Below are positions 16,048-24,150 of a stretch of 46,430 nt of DNA, piece after piece (position 1 is the first letter of the stretch; each line of letters begins with the position of its first letter). The DNA is from Maritimibacter sp. GTDB taxonomy: Bacteria > Pseudomonadota > Alphaproteobacteria > Rhodobacterales > Rhodobacteraceae. Where the stretch lies: contig JAABTN010000024.1 in the NCBI GenBank assembly GCA_011389895.1, forward strand, positions 1 through 46,430, written 5' to 3'. Under the pieces are notes generated by a model. The model did not search any database. It was given only the letters and a program-made list of their open reading frames with translations, and was not told where the DNA came from. The translations under genes were made by a program, and so were the position numbers.

Positions 16048-17283
16048 TCAGCCCTTGTCCAGCTCGAAGGCTTCGTGCAGCGCCTGCACGCCCAATTCCA
16101 TGTATTTGCGGTCCACGAGCACCGAGATCTTGATCTCGGAGGTCGTGATGACCTTGATGTTGATGCCTTCGCGCGCCAGCACGTCGAACATCTTGGCCGC
16201 GATCCCGGCCTGTGACCGCATGCCGATCCCGACAATCGAAATCTTGGCGACGTCGGTGTCCGCGACCACTTCGCGGTAATTGATGTCACCGCGTTCCTTT
16301 GAAGCGGTGAGCGCCTTTTCCGCCCGCGCCACCTGGTTGGTGGGGCAGGAGAAGGTCATGTCGGTGCGCCCCTCTTCCGAGATGTTCTGCACGATCATGT
16401 CCACGTTCACGCCCGCGTCCGACAGCGGCGTGAAGATGGCGGATGCGATGCCGGGGCGGTCCGCCACCGAGATCAGGGTCATCTTGGCTTCATCGCGGCT
16501 ATAGGCCACGCCGGAGACGGCATTCTGTTCCACGATTTCCTCCTCGTCGCAGACAAGCGTGCCTGCATTGGGGTCATATTCTTCGAAAGACGACAACACG
16601 CGCAGCTTCACCTTGTAGCGCATGGCAAGCTCGACCGACCGGGTTTGAAGCACCTTGGCCCCGAGCGAGGCGAGCTCAAGCATCTCCTCGAAGGCGATCT
16701 TGTCAAGCTTGCGCGCCTTGTCCTCGATCCGGGGGTCGGTGGTATAGACCCCGTCCACGTCCGTGTAGATATCGCACCGTTCCGCGCCGAAGGCGGCGGC
16801 AAAGGCAACGGCGGTGGTGTCGGACCCGCCCCGGCCCAGCGTGGTGACGCGGCCCTCGGGGCTGACACCCTGAAAGCCCGCGACCACCGCGACCTTGAAG
16901 CCTTCGCCGAATTTGGCGGTGATGTTTTCGGTCGGGATATCCTCGATCCGGCCTGCGCCGTGGGCGGAGGTGGTCTTGACCGGCACTTGCCAGCCCTGCC
17001 ACGAGCGGGCAGGGATTTCCATCTCCTGCAACCGAAGCGCCATCAGGCCGGCGGTCACGATCTCGCCGGAGGCGACGACGGCGTCGTATTCGCGGGCATC
17101 GTAGAGCGGCGAGGTTTCTTCGACCCAACCCACCAGTTCGTTGGTTTTGCCGGACATGGCCGACACGATGACGATCACGTCATAGCCATTGGCGACCTCG
17201 CGCGCGACGCGCTTGGCGGCGCGGGCGATCCGGTCCAGCGTGGCGACGGATGTGCCGCCAAATTTCATCACCAGAAGCGGCAT
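16048..17283 (-). CDS. lysC: Aspartate kinase
   Basis: A 411-residue aspartokinase that phosphorylates aspartate in the first step of the lysine, threonine and methionine pathways. KFGGTS is at residues 7-12 with VIVIVSAMSGKT (36-47), and GRGGSDTTAVAFAAAFGA is the amino acid kinase nucleotide-binding segment. The C-terminal third carries two ACT domains: RPGIASAIFTPLSDAGVNVD and then MRSQAGIAAKMFDVLAREGI. These usually give feedback inhibition by lysine and threonine. The start at 17283 puts KFGG close to the N-terminus as in relatives. ptsP follows on the same strand. Confidence 0.96.
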   Translation of the reverse strand: MPLLVMKFGGTSVATLDRIARAAKRVAREVANGYDVIVIVSAMSGKTNELVGWVEETSPLYDAREYDAVVASGEIVTAGLMALRLQEMEIPARSWQGWQVPVKTTSAHGAGRIEDIPTENITAKFGEGFKVAVVAGFQGVSPEGRVTTLGRGGSDTTAVAFAAAFGAERCDIYTDVDGVYTTDPRIEDKARKLDKIAFEEMLELASLGAKVLQTRSVELAMRYKVKLRVLSSFEEYDPNAGTLVCDEEEIVEQNAVSGVAYSRDEAKMTLISVADRPGIASAIFTPLSDAGVNVDMIVQNISEEGRTDMTFSCPTNQVARAEKALTASKERGDINYREVVADTDVAKISIVGIGMRSQAGIAAKMFDVLAREGINIKVITTSEIKISVLVDRKYMELGVQALHEAFELDKG

Positions 17284-17360
17284 AAGCGCCTTGTCCCTTG
17301 GGTCTTTTCACCTGCCGCGCGTCTTAGGACGCGGGCGCGCAAAGGGCAAGAGGCGGCGCG

Positions 17361-18173
17361 TTACTGTGCCGCCAAATCCTTGCCTTCGGAGAGGTCCGGG
17401 AAATGCTTGGCGAGCCACGGGAAATATTTGAATGTCTCGACGATCTGGTCGTCCGACAGGACCGCATCATTTTTGAGCGCGCGGCTGTCGTTCAGACCAT
17501 GCACCGCGCGCAAATAGAACGGGCGCAGATGTGTGACCATGAAAGACGGGTGGCGTTCCCCGATTTTCTTGTGGCTTGTCAGGAAAGGGTTGCGCCGGGT
17601 GGTGCCGGGCGCCACGAGCGCCAGCCCGAGGTTAGTGTAGGGCACGTAGCGTGGTGACAACCAGCGGATCGTCCCGTCTTCGATCCCAAGCGTATAGCCC
17701 CGCGGGAACGACACGAAGGTATAGGGCTTGGGGTTCAACGGGTCGCGAAGGGCGATGTTGGCATACCCTTTCAGCGCGGCGACGAAATCGACAGACACCG
17801 CGTCGTCGTCGTCCAGCACCACCTGCGTCACCGTCTTGTCACCAAAGCTCTTGGCGATGGTGCCCTTGAATATGTGGCCCGCCGAGCCTTCGGGGCGGAA
17901 CAACACGCGGGCGCGATCTTCGCCCAACGTATCGAGCACAAGCTCACGCAGGCGGGTTTGCCAGTCCTCGGGCATCAGGGTCGACGACAGGACCACGTGA
18001 CGAAACTCCGGATCGGTCTGCCCCATGAGACTGGTCAGCGTGATCTGCTCGAAATAGGTCATGCGCTGGGCGAGCCGGTCGGTGTCGAACAACAGCTTCG
18101 GGTCCGCCGCATGGTCGGATTTCCAGCCCGATTGGCCGAAGAACGAAAACCGGGTTTCGAAAACGATACTCAT
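17361..18173 (-). CDS. Putative rhamnosyltransferase-like glycosyltransferase
   Basis: A 270-residue protein matching, from memory, the putative rhamnosyl transferase family (Pfam PF11316). N-terminal ETRFSFFGQSGWKS and RMTYFEQITLTSLMGQTDPE (about residues 36-55) are typical, and VTQVVLDDDDAVSVDFV near 115-131 holds the DDD cluster expected to bind metal and nucleotide sugar. No membrane segment or signal peptide is visible, so it is likely cytoplasmic or peripheral. It would transfer a sugar to a surface polysaccharide or protein, but acceptor and donor are not known. It stands between lysC and a DUF1178 gene rather than in a glycan cluster. Confidence 0.8.
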   Translation of the reverse strand: MSIVFETRFSFFGQSGWKSDHAADPKLLFDTDRLAQRMTYFEQITLTSLMGQTDPEFRHVVLSSTLMPEDWQTRLRELVLDTLGEDRARVLFRPEGSAGHIFKGTIAKSFGDKTVTQVVLDDDDAVSVDFVAALKGYANIALRDPLNPKPYTFVSFPRGYTLGIEDGTIRWLSPRYVPYTNLGLALVAPGTTRRNPFLTSHKKIGERHPSFMVTHLRPFYLRAVHGLNDSRALKNDAVLSDDQIVETFKYFPWLAKHFPDLSEGKDLAAQ

Positions 18174-18222
18174 GGCGCCAGAGTATCAGCTTCTGGGCGC
18201 GAGGGAACCGTTTTGACGGGCG

Positions 18223-18642
18223 CTAATTGGCCTTTCGGCTCGGGGTGAAGGGCAGGGGGGCGACCGGTATTCCGTCTTCGATCAAAGAGATCGCGTCCTT
18301 CGCCTTCGCTTCGCCATAGATCGCACGTTCGGGCGAGGTGCCCGCGTGCATGGCGCGCGCCTCATCGACAAACTGCATGCCGACATATTCGCTTTCGGCC
18401 TCGACCTTGGCCCGCAATGCCGCGATTTCGCGTTCCCCGTCGCTCGTGGGGGCGAGCGCGCGGGGCGTCTTGCCATCGCTCTTGGTCAGCGGCGGCGCCA
18501 TCAGCGATTTCTCGACCGAGGTTGCGCCACAGGTCGGGCAAGACACATGGCCCGACGCGGCGAGCGCATCGAAGGCGTCTGCCGATTTGAACCAGCTTTC
18601 GAAGTCATGGCCGTTTGAACATTTCAAAGCGTAGCGGATCAT
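18223..18642 (-). CDS. DUF1178 family protein with zinc-ribbon-like cysteines
   Basis: A 139-residue protein of the DUF1178 family, widespread in alphaproteobacteria. The N-terminus MIRYALKCSNGHDFESWF and then SCPTCGATSVEKSLM supply three cysteines and a histidine arranged like a small zinc ribbon (C8, then CPTC near 36-39). The C-terminal half, from KVEAESEYVGMQFVDEARAM on, is a helical segment conserved in the family, with GEAKAKDAISLIEDGIPVAPLP near the end. I placed the start at 18642, where homology begins. A function is not established. It lies 64 bp downstream of the Nudix gene, as in many relatives by recollection. Confidence 0.85.
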   Translation of the reverse strand: MIRYALKCSNGHDFESWFKSADAFDALAASGHVSCPTCGATSVEKSLMAPPLTKSDGKTPRALAPTSDGEREIAALRAKVEAESEYVGMQFVDEARAMHAGTSPERAIYGEAKAKDAISLIEDGIPVAPLPFTPSRKAN

Positions 18643-18706
18643 GGCCCGTTCTATCCCATGGAAGTTGGGACCCATGTAACCATGCCCCGGGCGTTGGCAA
18701 GACCCC

Positions 18707-19177
18707 TCAGGCAAGCTTGTGGGGGTCGAACTGCTTCACGATCTGGCGCAATTCGCGGTCCGACAGCAGCTTGGCCGCCTTTTTCTGCGACACCCATTTG
18801 CGCTTGCGCTGGCTCTTCTCGGGCCAGTTGGGAACCAGTTTGTCGACCTTGACGGGAAACACCGCCGCCACCACCGGATACCGGCTGCCGTCGTGGTTCT
18901 TGATATAGGTGTAAAAGCCCAGAACGTGATCGACCGCGCGGCCCTTTGCCCCGGCTTCCTCGAAGGCTTCGGTCGCCGCCGCTTCGGCGGGCGTGGACAG
19001 GTGCATGGGCCAACCCTTTGGCAAGATCCATCGCCCGGTGCCGCGCGAGGTGATGATCAACACCTGCACCTTGCCCCCCTTGATCCGGTAGGGAAGCGCG
19101 CAGAATTGCGTGCGCACATCGCGTTTGCCCACGTTCTTGAGCCGGAAAGCTGGTTGCCTGATCGTCACGGTTTTCAT
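18707..19177 (-). CDS. Nudix hydrolase
   Basis: A 156-residue Nudix protein. The Nudix box begins at GWPMHLSTPAEAAATEAFEE and continues with AG. It retains the Gly, the first Glu and the EE-x-G core, but has Thr where the consensus Arg of REUxEE lies, as seen in the diphosphoinositol polyphosphate phosphohydrolase-like branch. The preceding GRWILPKGWP strand is also typical of that branch. Likely substrates are nucleoside or inositol polyphosphates. A basic C-terminal region (KSQRKRKWVSQKKAAKLL) follows the fold. It is upstream of DUF1178 on the same strand. Confidence 0.88.
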   Translation of the reverse strand: MKTVTIRQPAFRLKNVGKRDVRTQFCALPYRIKGGKVQVLIITSRGTGRWILPKGWPMHLSTPAEAAATEAFEEAGAKGRAVDHVLGFYTYIKNHDGSRYPVVAAVFPVKVDKLVPNWPEKSQRKRKWVSQKKAAKLLSDRELRQIVKQFDPHKLA

Positions 19178-19307
19178 CCTGACCGGAGCCTGCCCGTTTG
19201 TTTCAGTCTAACCGCGACACCGCGTAAAGCAAATTGAAACGACCGAAGATGCGCGCGGGCCGTGGTCGGCGCGTCTCAAACCCGCCAGCCTGCTGCGCCC
19301 GGTTTCG

Positions 19308-21026
19308 TCAGGCCCGCGTGCCCGCGAATGTCTCTTGCCACCCGGCGCGCTCGTCGTCGGAAATCTTGGCAAACAGCACCTCCGGCACGGTGAAGGCATG
19401 GCCTTCGGGCAGGCCGGACAAGGCGGCTTCGACATCTTCGGGCCAATCGGTGTCCAACGTGTTCATACCGGCGAGCATCCTGGCGGCCGCCTCGGGGATG
19501 AACGGGGCGGAAAGCACGGCGTAGACGCGGATGAGGTTCAGCATCAGGCGGATGATCGCCCCGGCGCGTTCGGGGTCTTCCTTCACCACTGTCCAGGGTG
19601 CGGCCTCTTGCAGGTATTCATTGCCTACCGCCCAGATCGCGCGAAGCTCGGTCGCGGCCTTGCGCACGTCGATGGCGTCCATGTGCGCCTCGTAGGCCCG
19701 GATGCGCGTGGTCAGATCGGCGATCAGCGCCGTTTCCGCCGCGCCAAGCGTGCCGCCCGAAGGCACGGCTTCGCCAAACTTCGAGCGACAGAATTTCGTG
19801 ACGCGGGAGACGAAGTTGCCCAGCACATCTGCCAGATCCTTGTTCACCGAGGATTGGAACGCCTCCCACGTAAACTCGCTGTCCGAGCTTTCGGGGGCGT
19901 GGCGCAAAAGCCACCAACGCCAGTAGTCGGACGGCAGGATTTCAAGCGCCTGGTCCATGAAGACCCCACGACCCTGCGACGTCGAGAATTGGCCGCCATC
20001 GTAATTCAGGTAGTTGAACGACTTGATGTAATCGACAAGCTTCCATGGCTCCCCCGACCCCATGATGGTGGCGGGGAAGGACAGGGTGTGGAAGGGCACG
20101 TTGTCCTTGCCCATGAATTGCACGTATCGAACATCATCCGCCCCTTTGTCGGTCCGCCACCAGCGTTCCCATGCAGCTTCCCCACCTTTGGTCTCATCGG
20201 CCCATTCGGCGGTTGCGGCGATGTATTCGATCGGGGCGTCGAACCAGACATAGAAAACCTTGCCCTCCATGCCCGGCCAATCGGTGTCGCCGCGCTTGAC
20301 CGGAATACCCCAGTCGAGATCGCGGGTGATGCCGCGATCCTGAAGCCCGTCACCGTCATGCAGCCACTTCTTGGCAATCGATGTGGTCAGCACCGGCCAG
20401 TCGGCTTTTTGCGAAATCCAATCATCGAGCTTGGCGCGCATGGCCGATTGCTTGAGAAACAGGTGCTTGGTTTCGCGCACCTCCAGATCGGTGGACCCGG
20501 AGATGGCCGAGCGCGGGTCGATCAGGTCGGTTGGGTCAAGCTGCTTGGTACAATTCTCGCATTGGTCCCCGCGCGCCTTGTCATAGCCGCAGTTGGGGCA
20601 GGTGCCCTCGATATACCGGTCGGGCAGAAACCGCCCGTCCGCGATCGAGAACACCTGTTTCTCCGAGACTTCCTCGATCAACCCGGCGTCAAAGAGCTTG
20701 GCCGCGAAATGCTGTGTCAGCTTTTCGTTCCGGTGCGAGGAGGAGCGCCCGAAATGATCGAAGGAAAGGCCAAAGCCCGCAGCAAGCTTGGCCTGCACGT
20801 CATGCATCCGGGCACAGTAATCGGCCACGTTCTCGCCGGTCTTGGCGGCGGCCAGTTCGGCGGGCGTGCCGTGTTCGTCGGTCGCGCAGATGAACATGAC
20901 CTCGTTGCCGCGCCCGCGCTGGTAGCGGGCATAAAGATCGGCGGGAAGCTGGCTTCCCACAAGGTTTCCGAGGTGCTTGATGCCGTTGATATATGGCAGG
21001 GCCGAGGTGATCAGGACGCGCGACAT
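19308..21026 (-). CDS. metG: Methionine--tRNA ligase
   Basis: A 572-residue class I aminoacyl-tRNA synthetase. The HIGH-type motif is HLGN (18-21) after ALPYINGIK. The zinc knuckle has C143, C146, C156 and C159 (CPNC and CENC). The KMSKS-type loop reads FSTSQGRG (347-354), with Thr and Gln in place of the usual lysine and arginine. The anticodon-binding helical domain runs from about 390 to 540. There is no C-terminal EMAP-type tRNA-binding domain, so this is a short form. The ATG at 21026 directly precedes the first strand. Confidence 0.96.
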   Translation of the reverse strand: MSRVLITSALPYINGIKHLGNLVGSQLPADLYARYQRGRGNEVMFICATDEHGTPAELAAAKTGENVADYCARMHDVQAKLAAGFGLSFDHFGRSSSHRNEKLTQHFAAKLFDAGLIEEVSEKQVFSIADGRFLPDRYIEGTCPNCGYDKARGDQCENCTKQLDPTDLIDPRSAISGSTDLEVRETKHLFLKQSAMRAKLDDWISQKADWPVLTTSIAKKWLHDGDGLQDRGITRDLDWGIPVKRGDTDWPGMEGKVFYVWFDAPIEYIAATAEWADETKGGEAAWERWWRTDKGADDVRYVQFMGKDNVPFHTLSFPATIMGSGEPWKLVDYIKSFNYLNYDGGQFSTSQGRGVFMDQALEILPSDYWRWWLLRHAPESSDSEFTWEAFQSSVNKDLADVLGNFVSRVTKFCRSKFGEAVPSGGTLGAAETALIADLTTRIRAYEAHMDAIDVRKAATELRAIWAVGNEYLQEAAPWTVVKEDPERAGAIIRLMLNLIRVYAVLSAPFIPEAAARMLAGMNTLDTDWPEDVEAALSGLPEGHAFTVPEVLFAKISDDERAGWQETFAGTRA

Positions 21027-21106
21027 GGGACTTCCCTAGACTGTTCTGGCCCCCCGTGTAGCCCAAGGTTCGGCGCTCTTCCAGTGCCCCGGCGCAGAAC
21101 CTTGTA

Positions 21107-21568
21107 TCAGCGCAGGCGGTCGGTGTCGTAGCCGTTCCAGGCGAGTATATCGCGCACCGCCGTTGCGCGATCGGCGGGCAGGCGATCGGCCCGGTCGAGA
21201 ACGATGGCCGGGGCCCCCGCCGTTGATCCCAGAATCACGGTGCGATTGTCGACGTCGATCCAGATCAGGTAGAGGGGCGCGGGAAAGGTTGACAGCGTGA
21301 CTTTGCCGGTTGCCGAAAGGCTGCCCTCGCCCACCCCGTCCGGGCCCTCCACGATCAACCCCGCGTTGGGCTTCGTGCCAATGCGCCATGGCGCGCCTTG
21401 CGATGTGCGCCCGATGCCTGCGACCTCTCGCCACTGGCCATCCAGCCGGGCGGGGTCGATCCCGACCATCGCTTTCATCTGAACGGAGGTGTCACGGGGG
21501 CCGGACGCGGGCCCGCCACAGGCCGCGAGCGACAGGAGGGTCAGGGACAGGAAAAGGACGGCACGCAT
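21107..21568 (-). CDS. Lipocalin-like lipoprotein
   Basis: A 153-residue protein with a lipoprotein signal: MRAVLFLSLTLLSLAACGG, lipobox LAAC with C17 as the acylated cysteine. After it comes RDTSVQMKAMVGIDPARLDGQWREVAGI, which aligns with RDTSVPMKTQEID and LGKWYEIARY of the neighbouring lipocalin, including the G-x-W of lipocalins. The C-terminus (LAWNGYDTDRLR) also matches the neighbour (LETNGYDTSEI). The middle is shorter and divergent. It is probably an outer-membrane-anchored ligand-binding paralogue. It lies directly downstream of the blc-type gene (88 bp gap). Confidence 0.75.
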   Translation of the reverse strand: MRAVLFLSLTLLSLAACGGPASGPRDTSVQMKAMVGIDPARLDGQWREVAGIGRTSQGAPWRIGTKPNAGLIVEGPDGVGEGSLSATGKVTLSTFPAPLYLIWIDVDNRTVILGSTAGAPAIVLDRADRLPADRATAVRDILAWNGYDTDRLR

Positions 21569-21603
21569 GCCGCCCTTCTAATCCGAGATGCGCAGGTGCG
21601 CCA

Positions 21604-21625
21604 GAGCGGGTGATGTCGCCCGCTC
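21604..21625. repeat. Small hairpin between the two lipocalin genes
   Basis: GAGCGGG (21604-21610) and CCCGCTC (21619-21625) form a 7-bp stem with an 8-nt loop, located between the two lipocalin genes. No T run follows on the minus strand, so it is more likely an mRNA stability or attenuation element than a terminator. Confidence 0.3.
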
Positions 21626-21655
21626 CAAGCGCCGCACCGGGTCTTTCATTTGGCG

Positions 21656-22180
21656 TCAGCCCTGCGGCACCAACATGATCTCGGAGGTGTCGTATCCGTT
21701 GGTTTCGAGCACGGATTTGGCCTGATCCAGCGCGCTCTGGCGGATCTGCGGCGTGCGCGACAGGATCCAGCCGTAGCGCCCGGTCGGCTCGCCAACGACC
21801 GCAAGGTCATAACCGGGATCGACGTAGAGCACCCAGTAGTCGCCCTTGCCGATACCGGGGAGCCACGACACGAAGTCCACTTCGAACTTGCCCGGCCCGA
21901 CCGGAACCGCCTCGGCCTTGCGGGTCTTGCCGTTGCAGGAGTTGACGACGCTGACCGCCCCATCGTCTTGCAACCCGTATTGGGCGGTCACGTTGGTGCA
22001 GCCCCGCTCAAAGTTGTTCGGGTAACGCGCGATCTCGTACCATTTGCCGAGATAGCTTTGCAGGTCTATCTCCTGCGTTTTCATCGGGACCGAGGTGTCG
22101 CGGTAGGGCGACGCGGATGCGCCCGGTGCGGCAAGGGTGAGGGCCGCCCCAAGCGCGAGGATCATGTTCATCGAACGCAT
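21656..22180 (-). CDS. Lipocalin family protein (Blc/apolipoprotein D-like)
   Basis: A 174-residue lipocalin with an N-terminal signal peptide (about 1-23, cleavage near SASPYRD). No lipobox is seen, so it should be periplasmic and soluble. YLGKWYEIARYPNNFERGC is the first lipocalin motif (G-x-W). GDYWVLYVDPGYDLAVVGEP corresponds to the second, and YGWILSRTPQI holds the third-motif arginine. Bacterial lipocalins carry lipids or other small hydrophobic ligands in envelope maintenance. Two cysteines (about 60 and 83) may form a disulphide. The next gene downstream is a lipoprotein paralogue, so the pair may work at membrane and periplasm. Confidence 0.9.
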   Translation of the reverse strand: MRSMNMILALGAALTLAAPGASASPYRDTSVPMKTQEIDLQSYLGKWYEIARYPNNFERGCTNVTAQYGLQDDGAVSVVNSCNGKTRKAEAVPVGPGKFEVDFVSWLPGIGKGDYWVLYVDPGYDLAVVGEPTGRYGWILSRTPQIRQSALDQAKSVLETNGYDTSEIMLVPQG

Positions 22181-22263
22181 GGTGTCTCCTTTCGTTTGGA
22201 ATATCTACGAAAGAAGCCCCGGAACGGATGACTCGCGCCCGATCAGCCCCCGGTCAGCCCCGG

Positions 22264-23304
22264 TCAGAATGGCATCGGATGCGCCTTGTGGACAGCGTTG
22301 ATCTCACCCAGCACATCGGGCGACAGGGTTATGTCCTGCGCCCCGAGCGCCTGTTTCAACTGCGCCTGCGACGTGGCCCCGAAGATCGCGGACCCCATGA
22401 AGGGGCGCGAGGTGCAAAACGCCAGCGCCATGTGAACCGGGTCGATGCCATGGCGTTCGGCGATGTCGAGATAGGCCTGCGTGGCGGGCCAGAGGCGATC
22501 CGTGACGCGCCCGCCCAGGTTGCGCACAATCGACATGCGGGAGCCTTGGGGCACCTCCGCTCCGCCGTGATACTTACCCGTGAGAATGCCGGCCGCCAGC
22601 GGCGAATAGGCCAGCAGTTTCACACCTTCATGGGCCGAAAGCTCGGCGAGGTCGAGATCGAAGGTCCGGCAGAGAAGCGAATACTCGTTCTGGATCGACA
22701 CGACCGGCGGCCCGTCGATTTCGCGCGCGAGGTCGAGGTACTTGGCCGTCCCCCAAGCGGTGTCATTGGACAACCCGAAGTGGCGCAGTTTGCCTTCGGC
22801 CACGAGGTCTTTCATCGTCGCCATCACGTCGCGCATCTCGTCAAGGGTGCGTTCGGGGTCTTGGCTGGAAGGATCGTATCGCCAGTTCTGGCGGAAATGA
22901 TACGATCCGCGCTGCGGCCAATGCAGCTGGTAGATGTCGATGTAATCGGTTTGAAGCCGCGTCAGGCTGGCTTCAACGGTCTGGCGAATGATGGCCCCCG
23001 AATAGCCCTCTTCGCGCACGGTCGGCGAGGGGCCGGTGACCTTGGTCGCCAGCACGACATGGTCGCGGCGCCCCCGGTTTGCAAACCATGTGCCTATGAT
23101 CTTCTCGGTGTTGCCCACGCGCTCGGAGGTGAGCGGGTTGGTGGGATACATCTCGGCGGTGTCGATGAAATTGACCCCGTGATCGAGCGCCATGTCCATC
23201 TGTGCATGGCCCTCGGCCTCGGTGTTCTGGGTGCCCCAAGTCATGGACCCGAGGCAGAGTTCGGAAACGGTCAAGGCCCCGTTCGCGAGCGTGTTCATTC
23301 GCAT
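22264..23304 (-). CDS. Aldo/keto reductase, Tas type
   Basis: A 346-residue NADPH-dependent aldo/keto reductase. NFIDTAEMYPTNPL near 40-53 gives the catalytic Asp and Tyr, VVLATKV the Lys, and IDIYQLHWPQRGSYHF the His. The TAEMYP and LHWPQR segments closely resemble E. coli Tas. The C-terminal NADP-binding region contains GSAIFGATSQAQLKQAL. The start at 23304 is supported by AGGAGAACAAG immediately upstream; a second ATG two codons later is also possible. It is divergent from the SOS-controlled ImuA-like gene. The physiological carbonyl substrate is unknown. Confidence 0.9.
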   Translation of the reverse strand: MRMNTLANGALTVSELCLGSMTWGTQNTEAEGHAQMDMALDHGVNFIDTAEMYPTNPLTSERVGNTEKIIGTWFANRGRRDHVVLATKVTGPSPTVREEGYSGAIIRQTVEASLTRLQTDYIDIYQLHWPQRGSYHFRQNWRYDPSSQDPERTLDEMRDVMATMKDLVAEGKLRHFGLSNDTAWGTAKYLDLAREIDGPPVVSIQNEYSLLCRTFDLDLAELSAHEGVKLLAYSPLAAGILTGKYHGGAEVPQGSRMSIVRNLGGRVTDRLWPATQAYLDIAERHGIDPVHMALAFCTSRPFMGSAIFGATSQAQLKQALGAQDITLSPDVLGEINAVHKAHPMPF

Positions 23305-23362
23305 CTTGTTCTCCTGTCGAAACGTTGCGCGCAACCTGCCGCGCGGGTGCGGAAAAGGAAAC

Positions 23363-23380
23363 CCCCGGCGGCTGCCGGGG
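23363..23380. promoter_or_regulatory. Hairpin in the leader of the aldo/keto reductase gene
   Basis: CCCCGGC (23363-23369) and GCCGGGG (23374-23380) form a 7-bp stem with a 4-nt loop. On the minus strand it is followed by GTTTCCTTTT, resembling a terminator 60-75 nt upstream of the aldo/keto reductase start. It could act as an attenuator or shield from divergent transcription. Confidence 0.4.
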
Positions 23381-23438
23381 TGCACGGTGCGTGTGAAAGG
23401 CGCGCGCGCGACGCGAGAGGGTGAGAGAGGGGCTTTAA

Positions 23439-23453
23439 GAACAAAATAAGAAC
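23439..23453. promoter_or_regulatory. SOS box (LexA operator) upstream of the ImuA-like gene
   Basis: GAAC (23439-23442), 7 bp, GAAC (23450-23453) is a perfect match to GAAC-N7-GAAC, the reverse complement of the alphaproteobacterial LexA consensus GTTC-N7-GTTC. It ends 15 bp before the ImuA-like start codon, where LexA binding would block transcription or initiation. Confidence 0.8.
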
Positions 23454-23468
23454 ATTTAGGATGGGGTC

Positions 23469-24068
23469 ATGCACCAGAGCCTGATTGACCGTAGCGCCTA
23501 TCGCCCGGACCGGGGCCAACCGTTTCTGGGTCGGCTGAGCCTTGCCCGTGGGCGGGTGCACGAGGTTTGTGGCCCGGCGCGTCATACGCTTGCGCTGATG
23601 ATCGCGCAGGCCTGCGCGGGGCCGGTGTTCTGGCTGGGCACGGGATGGGCAGGCGGGGGGGTGCATGGGCCCGGAATGGCGCGGTTCATTGATCCGGGGC
23701 GGGTGACTTTCGTCACCGCGAACCGCGCGCTGGATGTGCTTTGGACCATGGAAGAGGCGTTGCGGTCAGGTGCGGTGCCGCTGGTCATCGCGGATGTGCC
23801 CGACCCCGTGGGGTTGACGCCGATACGCCGGATGCATTTGGCGGCTGAAACGGGCGGGGGCCGGGCGCTGGGCGTGGTCTTGACCCCCGAAGGCCGCTCG
23901 GCGGGGGTCGAAAGCCGATGGTCTTTGACGGGCGCACATGGCGAGAGCGAGGCTTGGCACCTGTCGCGTCTGCGCGACCGGCAGGCCCCGCCGCGCGATT
24001 GGCGGGTCGCGATCACCGCGCAGGGGTGCGTGCTGGGCCCGCCCCCCGCGGCTTCCCAAGCGCGCTGA
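23469..24068 (+). CDS. ImuA-like (SulA/RecA-fold related) SOS protein
   Basis: A 199-residue protein resembling, from memory, the ImuA family of alphaproteobacteria, which assists ImuB and DnaE2 in DNA-damage mutagenesis. The start MHQSLIDRSAYRPDRG is followed by LARGRVHEVCGPARHTLALM, where a Walker A loop would sit in RecA-type proteins; here GPARHT lacks the GKT core. Later come GPVFWLGTGW, DPGRVTFVTANRALDVLWTM, EEALRSGAVPLVIADV and LTPIRRMHLAAETGG, which match the RecA-like core strands. A perfect LexA box precedes it. No imuB or dnaE2 follows: the next gene is convergent and metabolic. It may act with partners elsewhere or have another damage-response role. Confidence 0.68.
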   Translation: MHQSLIDRSAYRPDRGQPFLGRLSLARGRVHEVCGPARHTLALMIAQACAGPVFWLGTGWAGGGVHGPGMARFIDPGRVTFVTANRALDVLWTMEEALRSGAVPLVIADVPDPVGLTPIRRMHLAAETGGGRALGVVLTPEGRSAGVESRWSLTGAHGESEAWHLSRLRDRQAPPRDWRVAITAQGCVLGPPPAASQAR

Positions 24069-24094
24069 GGCCCGGGGCCGCACGACCAACGCAT

Positions 24095-24125
24095 GAAAAA
24101 GGCCCGGTTGCGCGAACCGGGCCTT
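24095..24125 (-). terminator. Strong hairpin terminator at the end of the beta-oxidation locus
   Basis: AAGGCCCGGTT (24099-24109) pairs perfectly with AACCGGGCCTT (24115-24125) across a 5-nt loop. On the minus strand the stem is followed by a run of T (complement of the A run at 24096-24100). It lies 25 bp past the bifunctional enzyme stop and also sits just after the convergent ImuA-like gene. Confidence 0.85.
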
Positions 24126-24150
24126 GATCAAACGGTCTTGCAATGGTGCG

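Noticed and set aside
19335..21131. 598-codon plus-strand frame opposite metG
   Set aside because: metG is complete on the other strand with its HLGN motif and zinc cysteines; the reverse frame has no motif.
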